A stretch of 64,000 bases of DNA from Brachybacterium vulturis (GTDB taxonomy: Bacteria; Actinomycetota; Actinomycetes; Actinomycetales; Dermabacteraceae), in the NCBI RefSeq assembly GCF_002407185.1, contig NZ_CP023563.1, forward strand, positions 2,480,001 to 2,544,000, written 5' to 3'. The notes beneath the pieces are model-generated. The model worked only from the letters and a program-made list of their open reading frames with translations, was not told the origin of the DNA and made no database searches. The stretch's first letter is position 1; each line of letters opens with the position of its first letter. The translations under genes were made by a program, and so were the position numbers. Below, one piece after another: positions 52,634 to 61,388 of the stretch.

Positions 52634-52729
52634 GTGAACTCTCCTCTTTGGTATCCGTGACATCGCTAGTGCTCTGCCACATGGCTGCGACCCCGGGGGC
52701 CGCGGCGGGAATCTCCCGCGTACCTGGGA

Positions 52730-52737
52730 AGTGGGCG
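52730..52737 (-). promoter_or_regulatory. CGCCCACT box 17
   Basis: In the form CCCGCCCACTTCCC, between dnaE and ssb but 96 nt before the ssb start, the longest gap for a box with a gene. Confidence 0.6.
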
Positions 52738-52765
52738 GGGCCTGTGCCTCGTGGGACACCGCCGT

Positions 52766-55700
52766 TCACCTCGCGCGGGCGGTCGTCGCCGCTGGGGCAT
52801 CGATCGAGGTGGTGGCCGGGTCGATGGCGCCGGAATGGATCGCATCGGCCATCGCCTGCAGCTGGCGGTGCCAGTCGCGGGGGTCGATCACCACGCATCG
52901 CAGCCGAGCGGTGGCCACGAGCACCGGCAGCCGCCCGGCCGCGGCGAGGCCCGCCAGACGACGTTGGACGGACGCGGGCACCATCGCGCTGCCGCGCTCG
53001 GTCTCGACTCGCAAGAACGATCCCCCGCCCGTCCCGTCTCGGGGTGCGTCTTGGCGCGGCCACCCGAGGGCGAACTCCTCCCCCATCGCCTGCGACAGCG
53101 CGTCTCGGAGCCGCGTCCACGGCGAGCTGGCGACGATCTCGGACGGGTCGACGTCCTCTCCTGTCTCGCGTACCGGGGCGGACGATGCGGGGGGCGCAGC
53201 TGCCGGGGCCGCCGGGCGCTCCGGAGCTGTGGGCGCGGGCCCGTCACCCGGAGCCTCTGCGCCGCCAGTGCTGGCCGGGACTGTGATCGGCTCGAAGTCC
53301 TCTTCGTCTTCACCCAGGTCGCCCCCGCTGTCGGGGTCGGTCGCCGGCGGACGGTACCCGTGTGCGGGCCCGGGGTCGGCGATGCCGTCGGAGAGCATCC
53401 GGCCCACCGCCAGCTCCGGATCCCCTTCCGCGTCACGGTCGGGGTCGTCGACCTCCATGTACTCCAGGCCGGACAAGAAGATCGATTGCTCGATGCTGGT
53501 CTGGATGCTCGACTCCCCGGTGGCCTCATCGATGACGTCGCGCTCCACCTCGCGCAGCCGCGCCCGGCCACGGATCTCGACGAGATCGCCGACCTCCGGC
53601 ATCCCGATCTCCTTGAGGTCTGCGTGGACCCCGGCGAAGCCCACGCACCCGATCGAGGTGTGGGCGTTCTCCAGCTCCAGCGTGACCATCCAGGAGCCCT
53701 TGCGGGTCAGCCGCTCGCTGAACGCCGAGACCACCCCGCCGGTGTGGACCCGGGCCCCGTCCTGCTCAGGCAGGCGGTGCAGGCCCCGCGGAGGTTTCGC
53801 GGCCGCGTCATCGTCCGGGCCCGGCCGGTACAGGGCGGCGATCTGGGGCGAGAGGGTCTTGGTGGGGTGGGTTCCGGTCACTGCGAGGATCACCCCGCGC
53901 TGCCGCGCTGCCTTCTCCAGCACCGAGTACTCCATGGCCGGGATCCGCACCTCGGGGTCTTTCGATACGGCGCGGGAGGCGATCACGTGCCCGAGGCGGT
54001 ATCCGCCGAAGGAGTCGAATGCTCCGGCCTGTGCCAGCGCGGCCAGCTGGGCGCTGGTGACGGACTTGCGCTTGCCGCCTGCAGTGGTGGCGGGCACGAC
54101 CACTCGGGTGGCGACATCTGCCATCGAGGCGAACGAACCACCTTGGGCGCGCTCGGCGACGATCTCGGAGGCGATCGAGCCGACGCCCTTGATCTCCCCG
54201 AGCCCGATCCACACCTTCCCGTCGCGTGCGACGGTGTGCTCATCGGAGGCGTTGATGTCCGGGGCCATCACCTCGATGCCTTCGGCGCGCAGAGAGCGAA
54301 TGGTCGCCACCCGCAGGTGGGCCTTGTCCGTGCCGGAGCCGGTGAACCGCAGCACGGCGGCACCGAACTCGGCCGGCCAGTTCGCCTTGAGGTAGGCCGT
54401 CTGGTAGGCGATCACCCCGTACGCCGCGGTGTGCGATTTATTGAACGAGTAGCGGCCCGAGCCCTCGAAAGCGGTCCACAGCCGCTCAGCGGTGATCTCC
54501 GAGAAGGCAGGAACCACAGTGGCACCGTCCTCGCCGACGCCCTCGGTCTGTGCCCCGGCGACGAAATCGGCCTTCAGCGAGTCGATCAGGTCCTGCTTCT
54601 TCTTGGAGATCGCACGGCGGAGGTTGTTGGCTTGGGCGGCGTCGAACTTCCCGACAATCTTGCCCAGGCGCATCATCTGCTCCTGGAACAGGATCACGCC
54701 CTGGGACTGGTCCAGCACCGAGGCGATGACCTCCTGCTCGGCCGGGTCACGGGTCAACGAGTCGTACGCGACGCCCTGGTGGCCGCCGGCGCGCTGGGCC
54801 CATTCGGTGTGCATCCCGGCGCTCATGGGGCCGGGACGGTAGGCGGCGATCAGCGCGGAGAGGTCATCCAGCGACTGCGGATTCGCGGTGGTCAGCAGCT
54901 CCCGCATGCCCTCGGATTCCAGCTGGAAGATCCCGGTCGAATCACCTCGGGCCAGCAGCTGCCAGGTCGCCTCCGCCCGCGGCCCGTCCAGCTGGGGCCG
55001 GGTCAGGTCGAAATCGATCCCCTCGTCCCCGTCCAGCTCGGCGAGGGCGTTGCGGTGGGCGGCGTGGGCGATGTCGAGGTTGCGCAGACCGAGCACGTCC
55101 ATCTTCAGCAGCCCGAAGTCAGCGATCGCCGGGCCGTCCCACTCGGTGACCCACTCGCCGTGGTCCAGCCGCATCGGCACCAGCGGCATCAGGTTCTCGT
55201 CGGCGACGACGATGCCGCAGGCGTGCTTGCCGGGGCTGACGACCACGCCTTCGAGGATCGCAGCGAACTGCGCCATCGTGCGGACCTGCTCATCGACACT
55301 GTCGAGGTGGTCGCGCAACGCTTGGCCCGCGGCGTGCCTGTCTCTCACGGCGACGGCGTCCTTCGCGCTCATCGCAGAGGTGTCGGGGGCGTCCGGATCC
55401 AGCAGCAGGGCCAGGTCCTCGCAGTCGGCGGGCAGGGTCTTCTTGACCTCGGCCACAGCGGTCACGGGGATCTCGAGGTAGCGTCCGGCGCTGTCGAGGG
55501 CGCGCTTGGTCTGGTTGGTTCCATGCATGCCCAGGCGGCACACGTTGTCGTGGCCGTAGCGCACCGACAGGTACTCGATCACCTCGTCGCGGCGCTCCCG
55601 CTCGAAGTCCACGTCGATGTCGGGCATCTCGGTGCGTTCCAGGTCCAGGAATCGCTCGAACAGCAGCCCGTTCTCCAGCGGGTCGACGCCGACGATCGAC

Positions 55701-57076
55701 AGTGCGTAGGAGACCGCCGAGCCGGGGGCGGATCCGCGCCCCGGTCCCACGCTGATCGGCTGCTTGCGCTCCCGCTGGTCAGGGATCTCGCCGGTGTCGT
55801 GGCGGGCCACCCAGTCGGTGGCGGTCCAGTCGGAGCGGGCCCATTCGATCAGGTCGGCGACCAGCAGGAAGTAGTCCATCACGCCCAGGCGGCAAATGAT
55901 CGACAGCTCGAACTTGATCCGCGAGGTGACCTCGACCGGCAGGTCGGTACCCCACCGGGTCTTCGCGCCTTCGTGGACACGGTGCATGAAGTAGGAGAAC
56001 GTGGCCGCATCGGTGCCGGGCGCGGCGGTCTGCGGCACCGGGTAGGCCTTGACCGTGCCCGCCTCGAGCCGGTCGGTGAACTCCGCGGGGATCGGGAAGT
56101 GCGGCACCCGCAGGCGCGGCTCGGGGAACAGATCGGTCTCGATCCGTTCCGCGATGCGGACGGTCTCGTCACATCCGCGCTGCCACATCTCGTCCTCGGG
56201 CCTCACGGCCCGCATCTGCTCGCCGGTGCGGAAAAACTGCCCTGACCCGGCGAACCGGTAGCGGTTCTCGCTGGAGACCGTGCGTTTTTGCCCCAGTGCC
56301 ATGTGCGCCTCGTGGACGGCCTGGTCGTCGCTGGAGACGTAGTGGGAATCGTTGGCCACCACGACCGGCAGGTCGTTGTCGCGGGCGATGTCGTACAGGC
56401 CTGCCAGTGCCCGCTCCTGGGCGGCCTGGCCGTGGTCGGCGAGCTCGACATACACGTTGTCGCGGCCGACCGCAGCGATCAGGGCATCGAGGTTGTCCTG
56501 GGCGCGGGCCTGCTCAGCCGCATCCACGCCGGGGTTCTCGCCGGTGATGCGCGACAGCGGCCCGGCGACCGGTCCGCCGACGCAGCCGGTCAGCACGATC
56601 AGCCCGTCGCCGTAGCGGGTAAGCAGGTCGTAGTCGATCAGCGGGTGGGTTCCGGACTTGGTCTCCTGGGAGACGTTGGACATCTCGATCAGGTTGTCCA
56701 GGCCGGTGGCAGTGGCCGCGAGGATCGTCAGGTGCTCGTACTTCTTCGTCTTGGTCCGAGCCGTGGTCCCGTTCGACGAGGACCCGTCGGCGTCGAGGTC
56801 GTCGGAGTCGGCGCCCACCTCGATGGTGCCCGGATCGTGGCGGGTGCCGGCCACGACGATGTATGCCTCCATGCCCGGGATCGGCTTGACTCCCCCGACG
56901 GCCTGGCAGGCGGACCGCAGGGCGGCGAGGGAGGCGAGTCGGCCGTGGTCGGTGATCGCCACTGCCCCTTGGCCGTCCGCGGATGCCGCGGCCACGAGAC
57001 GCTGAACGGAGGACAGCCCGTCGAAGTCGCTGTACTCCGAGTGGGTGTGGAGGTGGACGAACCCAGCGCTGCTCAC
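52766..57076 (-). CDS. dnaE: DNA polymerase III alpha subunit carried by the element
   Basis: A 1436-residue complete DnaE-type polymerase. The PHP domain opens with FVHLHTHSEYS and keeps its metal residues. The palm holds GRGSAPGSAVSY and the catalytic aspartates in MPDIDVDFE (about residue 484), with fingers, a helix-hairpin-helix region and an OB fold following. About 200 extra C-terminal residues include an acidic Pro/Ala linker and an unknown domain. The GTG start at 57076 follows AAAGGGG and box 18. Replicative polymerases are rare on mobile elements, and this looks like a dedicated one. Confidence 0.93.
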   Translation of the reverse strand: MSSAGFVHLHTHSEYSDFDGLSSVQRLVAAASADGQGAVAITDHGRLASLAALRSACQAVGGVKPIPGMEAYIVVAGTRHDPGTIEVGADSDDLDADGSSSNGTTARTKTKKYEHLTILAATATGLDNLIEMSNVSQETKSGTHPLIDYDLLTRYGDGLIVLTGCVGGPVAGPLSRITGENPGVDAAEQARAQDNLDALIAAVGRDNVYVELADHGQAAQERALAGLYDIARDNDLPVVVANDSHYVSSDDQAVHEAHMALGQKRTVSSENRYRFAGSGQFFRTGEQMRAVRPEDEMWQRGCDETVRIAERIETDLFPEPRLRVPHFPIPAEFTDRLEAGTVKAYPVPQTAAPGTDAATFSYFMHRVHEGAKTRWGTDLPVEVTSRIKFELSIICRLGVMDYFLLVADLIEWARSDWTATDWVARHDTGEIPDQRERKQPISVGPGRGSAPGSAVSYALSIVGVDPLENGLLFERFLDLERTEMPDIDVDFERERRDEVIEYLSVRYGHDNVCRLGMHGTNQTKRALDSAGRYLEIPVTAVAEVKKTLPADCEDLALLLDPDAPDTSAMSAKDAVAVRDRHAAGQALRDHLDSVDEQVRTMAQFAAILEGVVVSPGKHACGIVVADENLMPLVPMRLDHGEWVTEWDGPAIADFGLLKMDVLGLRNLDIAHAAHRNALAELDGDEGIDFDLTRPQLDGPRAEATWQLLARGDSTGIFQLESEGMRELLTTANPQSLDDLSALIAAYRPGPMSAGMHTEWAQRAGGHQGVAYDSLTRDPAEQEVIASVLDQSQGVILFQEQMMRLGKIVGKFDAAQANNLRRAISKKKQDLIDSLKADFVAGAQTEGVGEDGATVVPAFSEITAERLWTAFEGSGRYSFNKSHTAAYGVIAYQTAYLKANWPAEFGAAVLRFTGSGTDKAHLRVATIRSLRAEGIEVMAPDINASDEHTVARDGKVWIGLGEIKGVGSIASEIVAERAQGGSFASMADVATRVVVPATTAGGKRKSVTSAQLAALAQAGAFDSFGGYRLGHVIASRAVSKDPEVRIPAMEYSVLEKAARQRGVILAVTGTHPTKTLSPQIAALYRPGPDDDAAAKPPRGLHRLPEQDGARVHTGGVVSAFSERLTRKGSWMVTLELENAHTSIGCVGFAGVHADLKEIGMPEVGDLVEIRGRARLREVERDVIDEATGESSIQTSIEQSIFLSGLEYMEVDDPDRDAEGDPELAVGRMLSDGIADPGPAHGYRPPATDPDSGGDLGEDEEDFEPITVPASTGGAEAPGDGPAPTAPERPAAPAAAPPASSAPVRETGEDVDPSEIVASSPWTRLRDALSQAMGEEFALGWPRQDAPRDGTGGGSFLRVETERGSAMVPASVQRRLAGLAAAGRLPVLVATARLRCVVIDPRDWHRQLQAMADAIHSGAIDPATTSIDAPAATTARAR

Positions 57077-57116
57077 CAAGGCCCCTTTCCGCGAGACGTA
57101 CCCGTGCCAGGAGGGA

Positions 57117-57124
57117 AGTGGGCG
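57117..57124 (-). promoter_or_regulatory. CGCCCACT box 18
   Basis: Lies 40 nt before the dnaE GTG codon and supports that start. Confidence 0.72.
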
Positions 57125-57224
57125 GCGCATCGCCCTCACGGGACACAGGCCGCTCCGGGCCGTCGTCCCGCAGCTTTTGCGGCGCCTCGAGCTGGCATCA
57201 CCCCTCCGCGTCGCCCGCGTTATC

Positions 57225-57253
57225 GCAGGTCAGACCAGGAAATCCAACATATC
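57225..57253 (+). repeat. iteron 1
   Basis: A 29-bp unit beginning CAGGTCAGACCAGG and ending AAATCCAACATATCC. Confidence 0.85.
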
Positions 57254-57288
57254 CAACGCAGCGCCAACACGCAGGGTTCGGTAAACGT

Positions 57289-57317
57289 CCAGGTCAGAGC
57301 ACGAAATCCAACATATC
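57289..57317 (+). repeat. iteron 2
   Basis: Differs from iteron 1 at two positions and begins exactly 64 nt after it, about six helical turns. Confidence 0.85.
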
Positions 57318-57414
57318 CCCCATCGCGCCCCGCGATTGGATACACGTAGGGGATCTCGGAGATATCCCCTCTATACACACACATCTCAATCTCCATAAGA
57401 GAGATAGTTATAGA

Positions 57415-57446
57415 TGTTGGATATGTAGGATTTTGGTCAGTGACCT
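57415..57446 (-). repeat. iteron 3, inverted
   Basis: On the minus strand it reads CAGGTCACTGACC followed by AAAATCCTACATATCCAAC, a slightly longer inverted copy beside the AT-rich stretch. Confidence 0.78.
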
Positions 57447-57534
57447 GCGGGTTCATGGGGTGCGCCAGGGGCGCGCACTGTTGTCACTCAGCCCCAGAAA
57501 CCCAGCCTGACCTGCGCGAACGACCGGGTTCGCT

Positions 57535-57547
57535 ATGTTGGATATCC
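57535..57547 (-). repeat. iteron 4, partial
   Basis: On the minus strand, GGATATCCAACAT, the core only. Confidence 0.6.
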
Positions 57548-57632
57548 GGCCTCACAGGCGGCTCCTGATCGCGCTACCGGGCTCCTTCGCATATGGGATG
57601 GGTGTACGAGCACTCGAGCCTGGAGGACCCCG

Positions 57633-58544
57633 ATGCACACCCGACGAGCCCGCTACCTGCTCCAGCCCGGAGAGAGCCCCACCCTGCCCGAGCGGACCGT
57701 GCCGCAGGTGCTGCGGATCGGCATGGCCCGCGACATGCTCGGCCTCGCTGACGAACGGATCATCACCTCCCCCGCGGTCTCCTTCCCGCTGCCGCGCTAC
57801 CTCGACGGTGCCCCGCTGCGCGGAGCCCCCGACGTGCGCCCGGACGCACTGCGATACCCGTTCATGTGGCTGCCCGAGCCGCTGCGCGAACGGCTCGAGG
57901 TCGACACCGGAGACGAGACCCCCACCATCGAGTCCGACGACGCCTGGGCCCTGCGGGTCGCCTTCGAGATGTGGGGGTCCGGGCTGTACGACATCGACAC
58001 CGGCGGATGGCTGGACGTGCTGGCGCTGTACGACCTCGACGCCGACGAACCCGCCACGCAGCAGCGCATCCGCGCCTGGTGGGACGGCGGCCCCGACGCC
58101 GACCTCGATGCCATCGACCTCACCGGCGTATTCGTGCCCGAGACCGCGGAAGACTCCGACTGGGCTTCCATCGCAGCCCTGGCCCTGGTCGAATCGTTCG
58201 ACAAGGCGTCCATGGCGCTATCCGCGGTAGACACCGTGGCGCTGTGCGAACTGGTCGCCGACGGGGACCTGGCCGCCCTGGGTACCTCCGACCCGGCCCG
58301 AGCAGTCAGCTCCCTGCTGGCCGTCGCCCGCACCCGATTCATCTCCCAGCCCGAGGTGTCCGCACTGCTGGCCCACCTGCAGCGCCGAGCCGACCGTCCC
58401 GGCGCCGACGGGCCGCGCCTGATCACCGAGATCATCCCGCAGGTCTCCGAGATCGCCCAGGGGCTGTGGCTGACCTACGAGCCGGTCCTGTCCGAGGTAA
58501 TCGCCAGCTTCGAGCCCGACGAGGTCGCGAAGGATGACGCATGA
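57633..58544 (+). CDS. hypothetical protein next to the iterons
   Basis: A 303-residue acidic soluble protein (TVPQVLRIGMARDMLGLADER; FEMWGSGLYDIDTGGWLDVLALYDLDADE). No family is recognised. Its start is preceded by GGAGGA. Because it begins 85 nt after the last iteron and is followed by an FtsK-like gene, it is a candidate initiator or loader. CTCCTTCGCATATG lies upstream, as it does before the coupling ATPase. Confidence 0.7.
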   Translation: MHTRRARYLLQPGESPTLPERTVPQVLRIGMARDMLGLADERIITSPAVSFPLPRYLDGAPLRGAPDVRPDALRYPFMWLPEPLRERLEVDTGDETPTIESDDAWALRVAFEMWGSGLYDIDTGGWLDVLALYDLDADEPATQQRIRAWWDGGPDADLDAIDLTGVFVPETAEDSDWASIAALALVESFDKASMALSAVDTVALCELVADGDLAALGTSDPARAVSSLLAVARTRFISQPEVSALLAHLQRRADRPGADGPRLITEIIPQVSEIAQGLWLTYEPVLSEVIASFEPDEVAKDDA

Positions 58545-60265
58545 GCCCGGCCGCCCATGTCCAGCGCACCCGCCACAAGGTGCCCGGATTCGACCCGCAC
58601 AACGACGCCCACGTCACCGCGGTCGAGACGAAGATCAGCGAAGCCGCCGGGGCCGGGTTCCGCGTGGTCGGGTTCGACCCCGACAGCGAGTTGGTCACCC
58701 TCGAGCGCACCCGGGCCGTGACCGAGGTCGCCGCCGAGGAGGGCACCACCCGGCTGATCGCCAGCCTGCGCACCGGCGCGAAGCCCTCCGACGGAGACCG
58801 GGAGGCCACCCGGCTGGAGAACCAGCACCCCGGGTACACCATGACCCGCTTCGAGCCGCACCTGAACAATGCCGTGCTCGAACAGCTCGACGAAGACGTG
58901 GTCCGTTGCCGCGGGGCCGTAGCCAACGTCTTGTCAGTCAAGCCGTGGCTCGTCCAGGCGGCGGCCCGCCCGGACGGAGGGTTCGTGCTCGGCCTGCCGT
59001 CGAAGTACATGCCCTCCAAGCACGACGAGAAGCTCACCGAGGTCGCCGAGAGCGTCGTCGGCGCCCCCGGCTGGTACGTCGACATCGACCCCAAGTCGCT
59101 GCGGGCCCAGATCATCCCCGCCGAGCCGCCCACTTTCGACGCGATGATCCCGTTCCCCTTCGACCGGTCCATCCCCGAGTTCACGTCCCCCGCCGACACC
59201 GCTTGGACCCGCATCCCGCTGGGACGCGCCCTGGGCCGCCCTGGCGAGAAGAGCGGTCCCGAGTACTGCCTGGACCTCGCCAGCGCCTCCCACACACTGC
59301 TGCAGGGCCTGCCGATGTCCGGCAAGTCCGTGAACATCAACGCCTTCGCCTACTGGATGATCAACGCCGGCGCCGAGCTCGCGATCGTCGACACCCCCGA
59401 CAAGGGCGTGGACTTCGAGTGGATCAAGCCGTACCTGCGCGACGGCGGCTGGGGGTGCGAGTCCTACCAGGCGATGGTCGCCACCTGCTCGATGGTCTAC
59501 GCCGAGGGGAAGCGCCGCGCCGCCGTGCTGAAGAAGCGCGGGATCAACAACTGGTTCGACTTAACCGACGATCCCTCGTTCCGGCCGCTGGTGCTGATCG
59601 CCGACGAGTACACCGGGCTGATGACCGAAGAGCGGGTCCCCAAGGCGCTGCCGAAGGACCACCCGATGCGGGTCGAGGCCGAGGAGACCAACGGCTACAA
59701 GGACATGATCGCCACGTTCATCCAGAAGATCGCTCTGGAGATGCGGTTCGTCGGCGTGCACGTGTTCGTCTCCACCCAGCTGGGCAACACCCGCACCGGG
59801 GTGTCGACGGCGCTGAAGGCCGCCTGCGGCAACCGGTTCCTGATGGGCCCGAACGCCTCCGACAACCAGCGGTCCAACGCGTTCTCCGCCCCCGATGCGG
59901 TCGCCGAGGTGCCCGACAACGTCGCCACCACCGCGGGAGTGTCCAAGGGCGTCGGCGTGTCCGAGACCGAGGGGCAGCCCTCGCAGGTGTTCAAGGGCTA
60001 CTTCGCCACCCCAGCCGAGTTCGCCGCTCACCTCGGCCAGGCCACGCGGCTGCGGCGGACCACTCGGCCGGAGCCCACCCGAGCCGAGATCGCCGAGCAC
60101 ACCGGCATGGACGACCTCGACCACGGATCCGGTCAGCTCCCCGACGACGATCCCTGGAACGGGCGGCGGGCCCCGAAGGCCGACTCGGACCGGGTCTACG
60201 CCGACGACGGAACTGAGCTGCGCGGCGCCGCGGCGGCGGCACGGGCCGCGAAGAACACCACCTGA
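58541..60265 (+). CDS. soluble FtsK/SpoIIIE-like DNA translocase
   Basis: A 574-residue ATPase with Walker A GLPMSGKS (about 256), Walker B LVLIADEY (about 350) and VHVFVSTQLGNTRTGVSTALK, as in the TraSA/TraB motors that move double-stranded DNA between actinobacteria. No membrane helix is visible. It overlaps the gene at 57633 as ATGA. It may serve the element's replication or a TraB-like transfer step. Confidence 0.82.
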   Translation: MSPAAHVQRTRHKVPGFDPHNDAHVTAVETKISEAAGAGFRVVGFDPDSELVTLERTRAVTEVAAEEGTTRLIASLRTGAKPSDGDREATRLENQHPGYTMTRFEPHLNNAVLEQLDEDVVRCRGAVANVLSVKPWLVQAAARPDGGFVLGLPSKYMPSKHDEKLTEVAESVVGAPGWYVDIDPKSLRAQIIPAEPPTFDAMIPFPFDRSIPEFTSPADTAWTRIPLGRALGRPGEKSGPEYCLDLASASHTLLQGLPMSGKSVNINAFAYWMINAGAELAIVDTPDKGVDFEWIKPYLRDGGWGCESYQAMVATCSMVYAEGKRRAAVLKKRGINNWFDLTDDPSFRPLVLIADEYTGLMTEERVPKALPKDHPMRVEAEETNGYKDMIATFIQKIALEMRFVGVHVFVSTQLGNTRTGVSTALKAACGNRFLMGPNASDNQRSNAFSAPDAVAEVPDNVATTAGVSKGVGVSETEGQPSQVFKGYFATPAEFAAHLGQATRLRRTTRPEPTRAEIAEHTGMDDLDHGSGQLPDDDPWNGRRAPKADSDRVYADDGTELRGAAAAARAAKNTT

Positions 60266-60285
60266 CCCTCACTGCCGGGCAACCC

Positions 60286-60293
60286 CGCCCACT
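60286..60293 (+). promoter_or_regulatory. CGCCCACT box 19
   Basis: Begins 20 nt after the ATPase stop and 140 nt before the next gene, at the head of a structured leader. Confidence 0.62.
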
Positions 60294-60310
60294 TCCACGG
60301 GGTGCAGGGT

Positions 60311-60409
60311 GTAGGGCACTCCTGCCAGGCGGGGAGCGGTTCTCGGCGACTGCTCCCCGCCTGTCTCGTCCGATCCGGGATTCCCCGCCCACTTGTCGCA
60401 GTGCCCTAC
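60311..60409 (+). promoter_or_regulatory. nested hairpin leader
   Basis: Outer arms GTAGGGCACT (60311-60320) and AGTGCCCTAC (60400-60409) are perfectly complementary and enclose an 11-bp inner stem, AGGCGGGGAGC with GCTCCCCGCCT (60327-60362). Box 20 lies inside the structure. This suggests an attenuator or a small RNA; no known family is matched. Confidence 0.55.
60386..60393 (+). promoter_or_regulatory. CGCCCACT box 20
   Basis: Lies 40 nt before the start at 60434, inside the outer hairpin of the leader. Confidence 0.7.
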
Positions 60410-60433
60410 CACCCACCCGACAAGGAAGCACTC

Positions 60434-60925
60434 ATGAGCATCCCCAACACGGACCAGACAGAGCCGGGAGAGGGGGCCTTCTCCATCCGCATCGGCGACC
60501 GCGACGTGGCCGCGGACCGCAACGATGAGCTGCTGGCCGCCGTCATCGGACCCCAGTACCTCGACGAGCAGGACCCCGAGGTGCTGTTCCTGATGCGGCT
60601 GGAACAGGCGATCATCATCGCCACTGCCGTGCAGGAATCGATCGTCGCCGCCGCCGTCGACGCCGGCGATCTCGACGAGACCACCGACGAGGTCACCTGG
60701 ACGACGCTGCTGGCCGAACGGGAGACCGCCCACCCCGGGGTGCGCTGGCAGCACAAGGTGCCGCTGGTCCTGGTGACCAGCCTGTTCGCCCCGTACACCG
60801 ACCGGGACCAGCCCATCGGAAACATCGCCTGGGTCGACCCCATCGACGAGATCGCCATGCTGGACTCGCTGCAGGGGCTGGGCATCATCGAAGTGCTCGA
60901 GCACGACGATCTGGTGATGGCCTGA
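60434..60925 (+). CDS. hypothetical acidic protein
   Basis: A 163-residue, strongly acidic soluble protein (IRIGDRDVAADRNDELLAAVIG, EDPEVLFLMRLEQAIIIAT-type helices, NIAWVDPIDEIAMLDSL). AAGGAAG precedes the ATG. No family is recognised. It is translationally coupled (TGATG) to the RbpA-like gene and may be its partner. Confidence 0.68.
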   Translation: MSIPNTDQTEPGEGAFSIRIGDRDVAADRNDELLAAVIGPQYLDEQDPEVLFLMRLEQAIIIATAVQESIVAAAVDAGDLDETTDEVTWTTLLAERETAHPGVRWQHKVPLVLVTSLFAPYTDRDQPIGNIAWVDPIDEIAMLDSLQGLGIIEVLEHDDLVMA

Positions 60926-61311
60926 TGCCGACCGCGATGCTCAACGGGACGATGCCCCACCGGGCGGTGACCACCGAGAACCCCGAAAGGGTCGTGCCGC
61001 TAGCACCGCGGGTGGTCGAGTACCTGTGCGGCCAGTGCGAACTGATCACCACCGCGCGACTCCACACGCAGGCCCCGATCCCGCAGCTGTGGCCATGCCG
61101 CCGCTGCCGCACCGGCGCTGAATGCACCATCGAACCCGACGAGTCCGCCGAGCTGATCGGGGTGCTGGCGGCCTCGAAGGTCCCGCCGCGAAAGTCCCAC
61201 TGGGACCACTTGCGCGAACGCCGCACCGATGCCGAGCTCGAAGCCCTGCTCACCAAACGCCTGGACCTGCTGCGCTCCGGCAGGCTGCATGCCGGTCCCA
61301 CCCGCAGCTGA
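60925..61311 (+). CDS. RbpA-like RNA polymerase-binding protein
   Basis: A 128-residue protein. A core domain with CGQC and CRRC pairs (about residues 34-62) is followed by a linker and KVPPRKSHWDHLRERRTDAELEALL (about 86-110). The latter is the sigma-binding helix of RbpA, the actinobacterial factor that bridges RNA polymerase and group I or II sigma. The chromosome should have its own rbpA, so this is an extra, element-specific version. It could redirect polymerase to element promoters; that is inference. Confidence 0.82.
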   Translation: MPTAMLNGTMPHRAVTTENPERVVPLAPRVVEYLCGQCELITTARLHTQAPIPQLWPCRRCRTGAECTIEPDESAELIGVLAASKVPPRKSHWDHLRERRTDAELEALLTKRLDLLRSGRLHAGPTRS

Positions 61312-61334
61312 GTCGTCCCATCAGGGCGGGTCCC

Positions 61335-61342
61335 CGCCCACT
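61335..61342 (+). promoter_or_regulatory. CGCCCACT box 21
   Basis: Lies 46 nt before the YdjM-like gene, with GCGAGACCGG downstream. Confidence 0.7.
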
Positions 61343-61388
61343 TGCCGCAGCGAGACCGGAGATCCCGGGCGTCTGGAGGACGAACATC

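Larger units (their letters stand above)
57140..57632. other. AT-rich iteron region, candidate replication origin
   Basis: About 490 gene-free bases between divergent dnaE and the gene at 57633. It holds four copies of a TCCAACATATCC-type iteron, an AGGGGAT...ATCCCCT inverted repeat (57347-57369) and an AT-rich stretch (57360-57435) in an otherwise GC-rich window. That combination is typical of an iteron-controlled origin. Confidence 0.65.

Noticed and set aside
52751..56245. Plus-strand frame of 1164 codons opposite dnaE
   Set aside because: Antisense to a polymerase with all catalytic motifs; the product has no recognisable domain.
57225..57547. CRISPR array
   Set aside because: Only four repeats, one inverted and one partial, with unequal spacers and no cas genes; iterons explain it better.
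59126..59136. CGCCCACT inside the FtsK-like gene, and another at 25658 at the start of the TlpA-like gene
   Set aside because: Both are within coding sequence and not at a set distance from a start codon, so they are treated as chance background.
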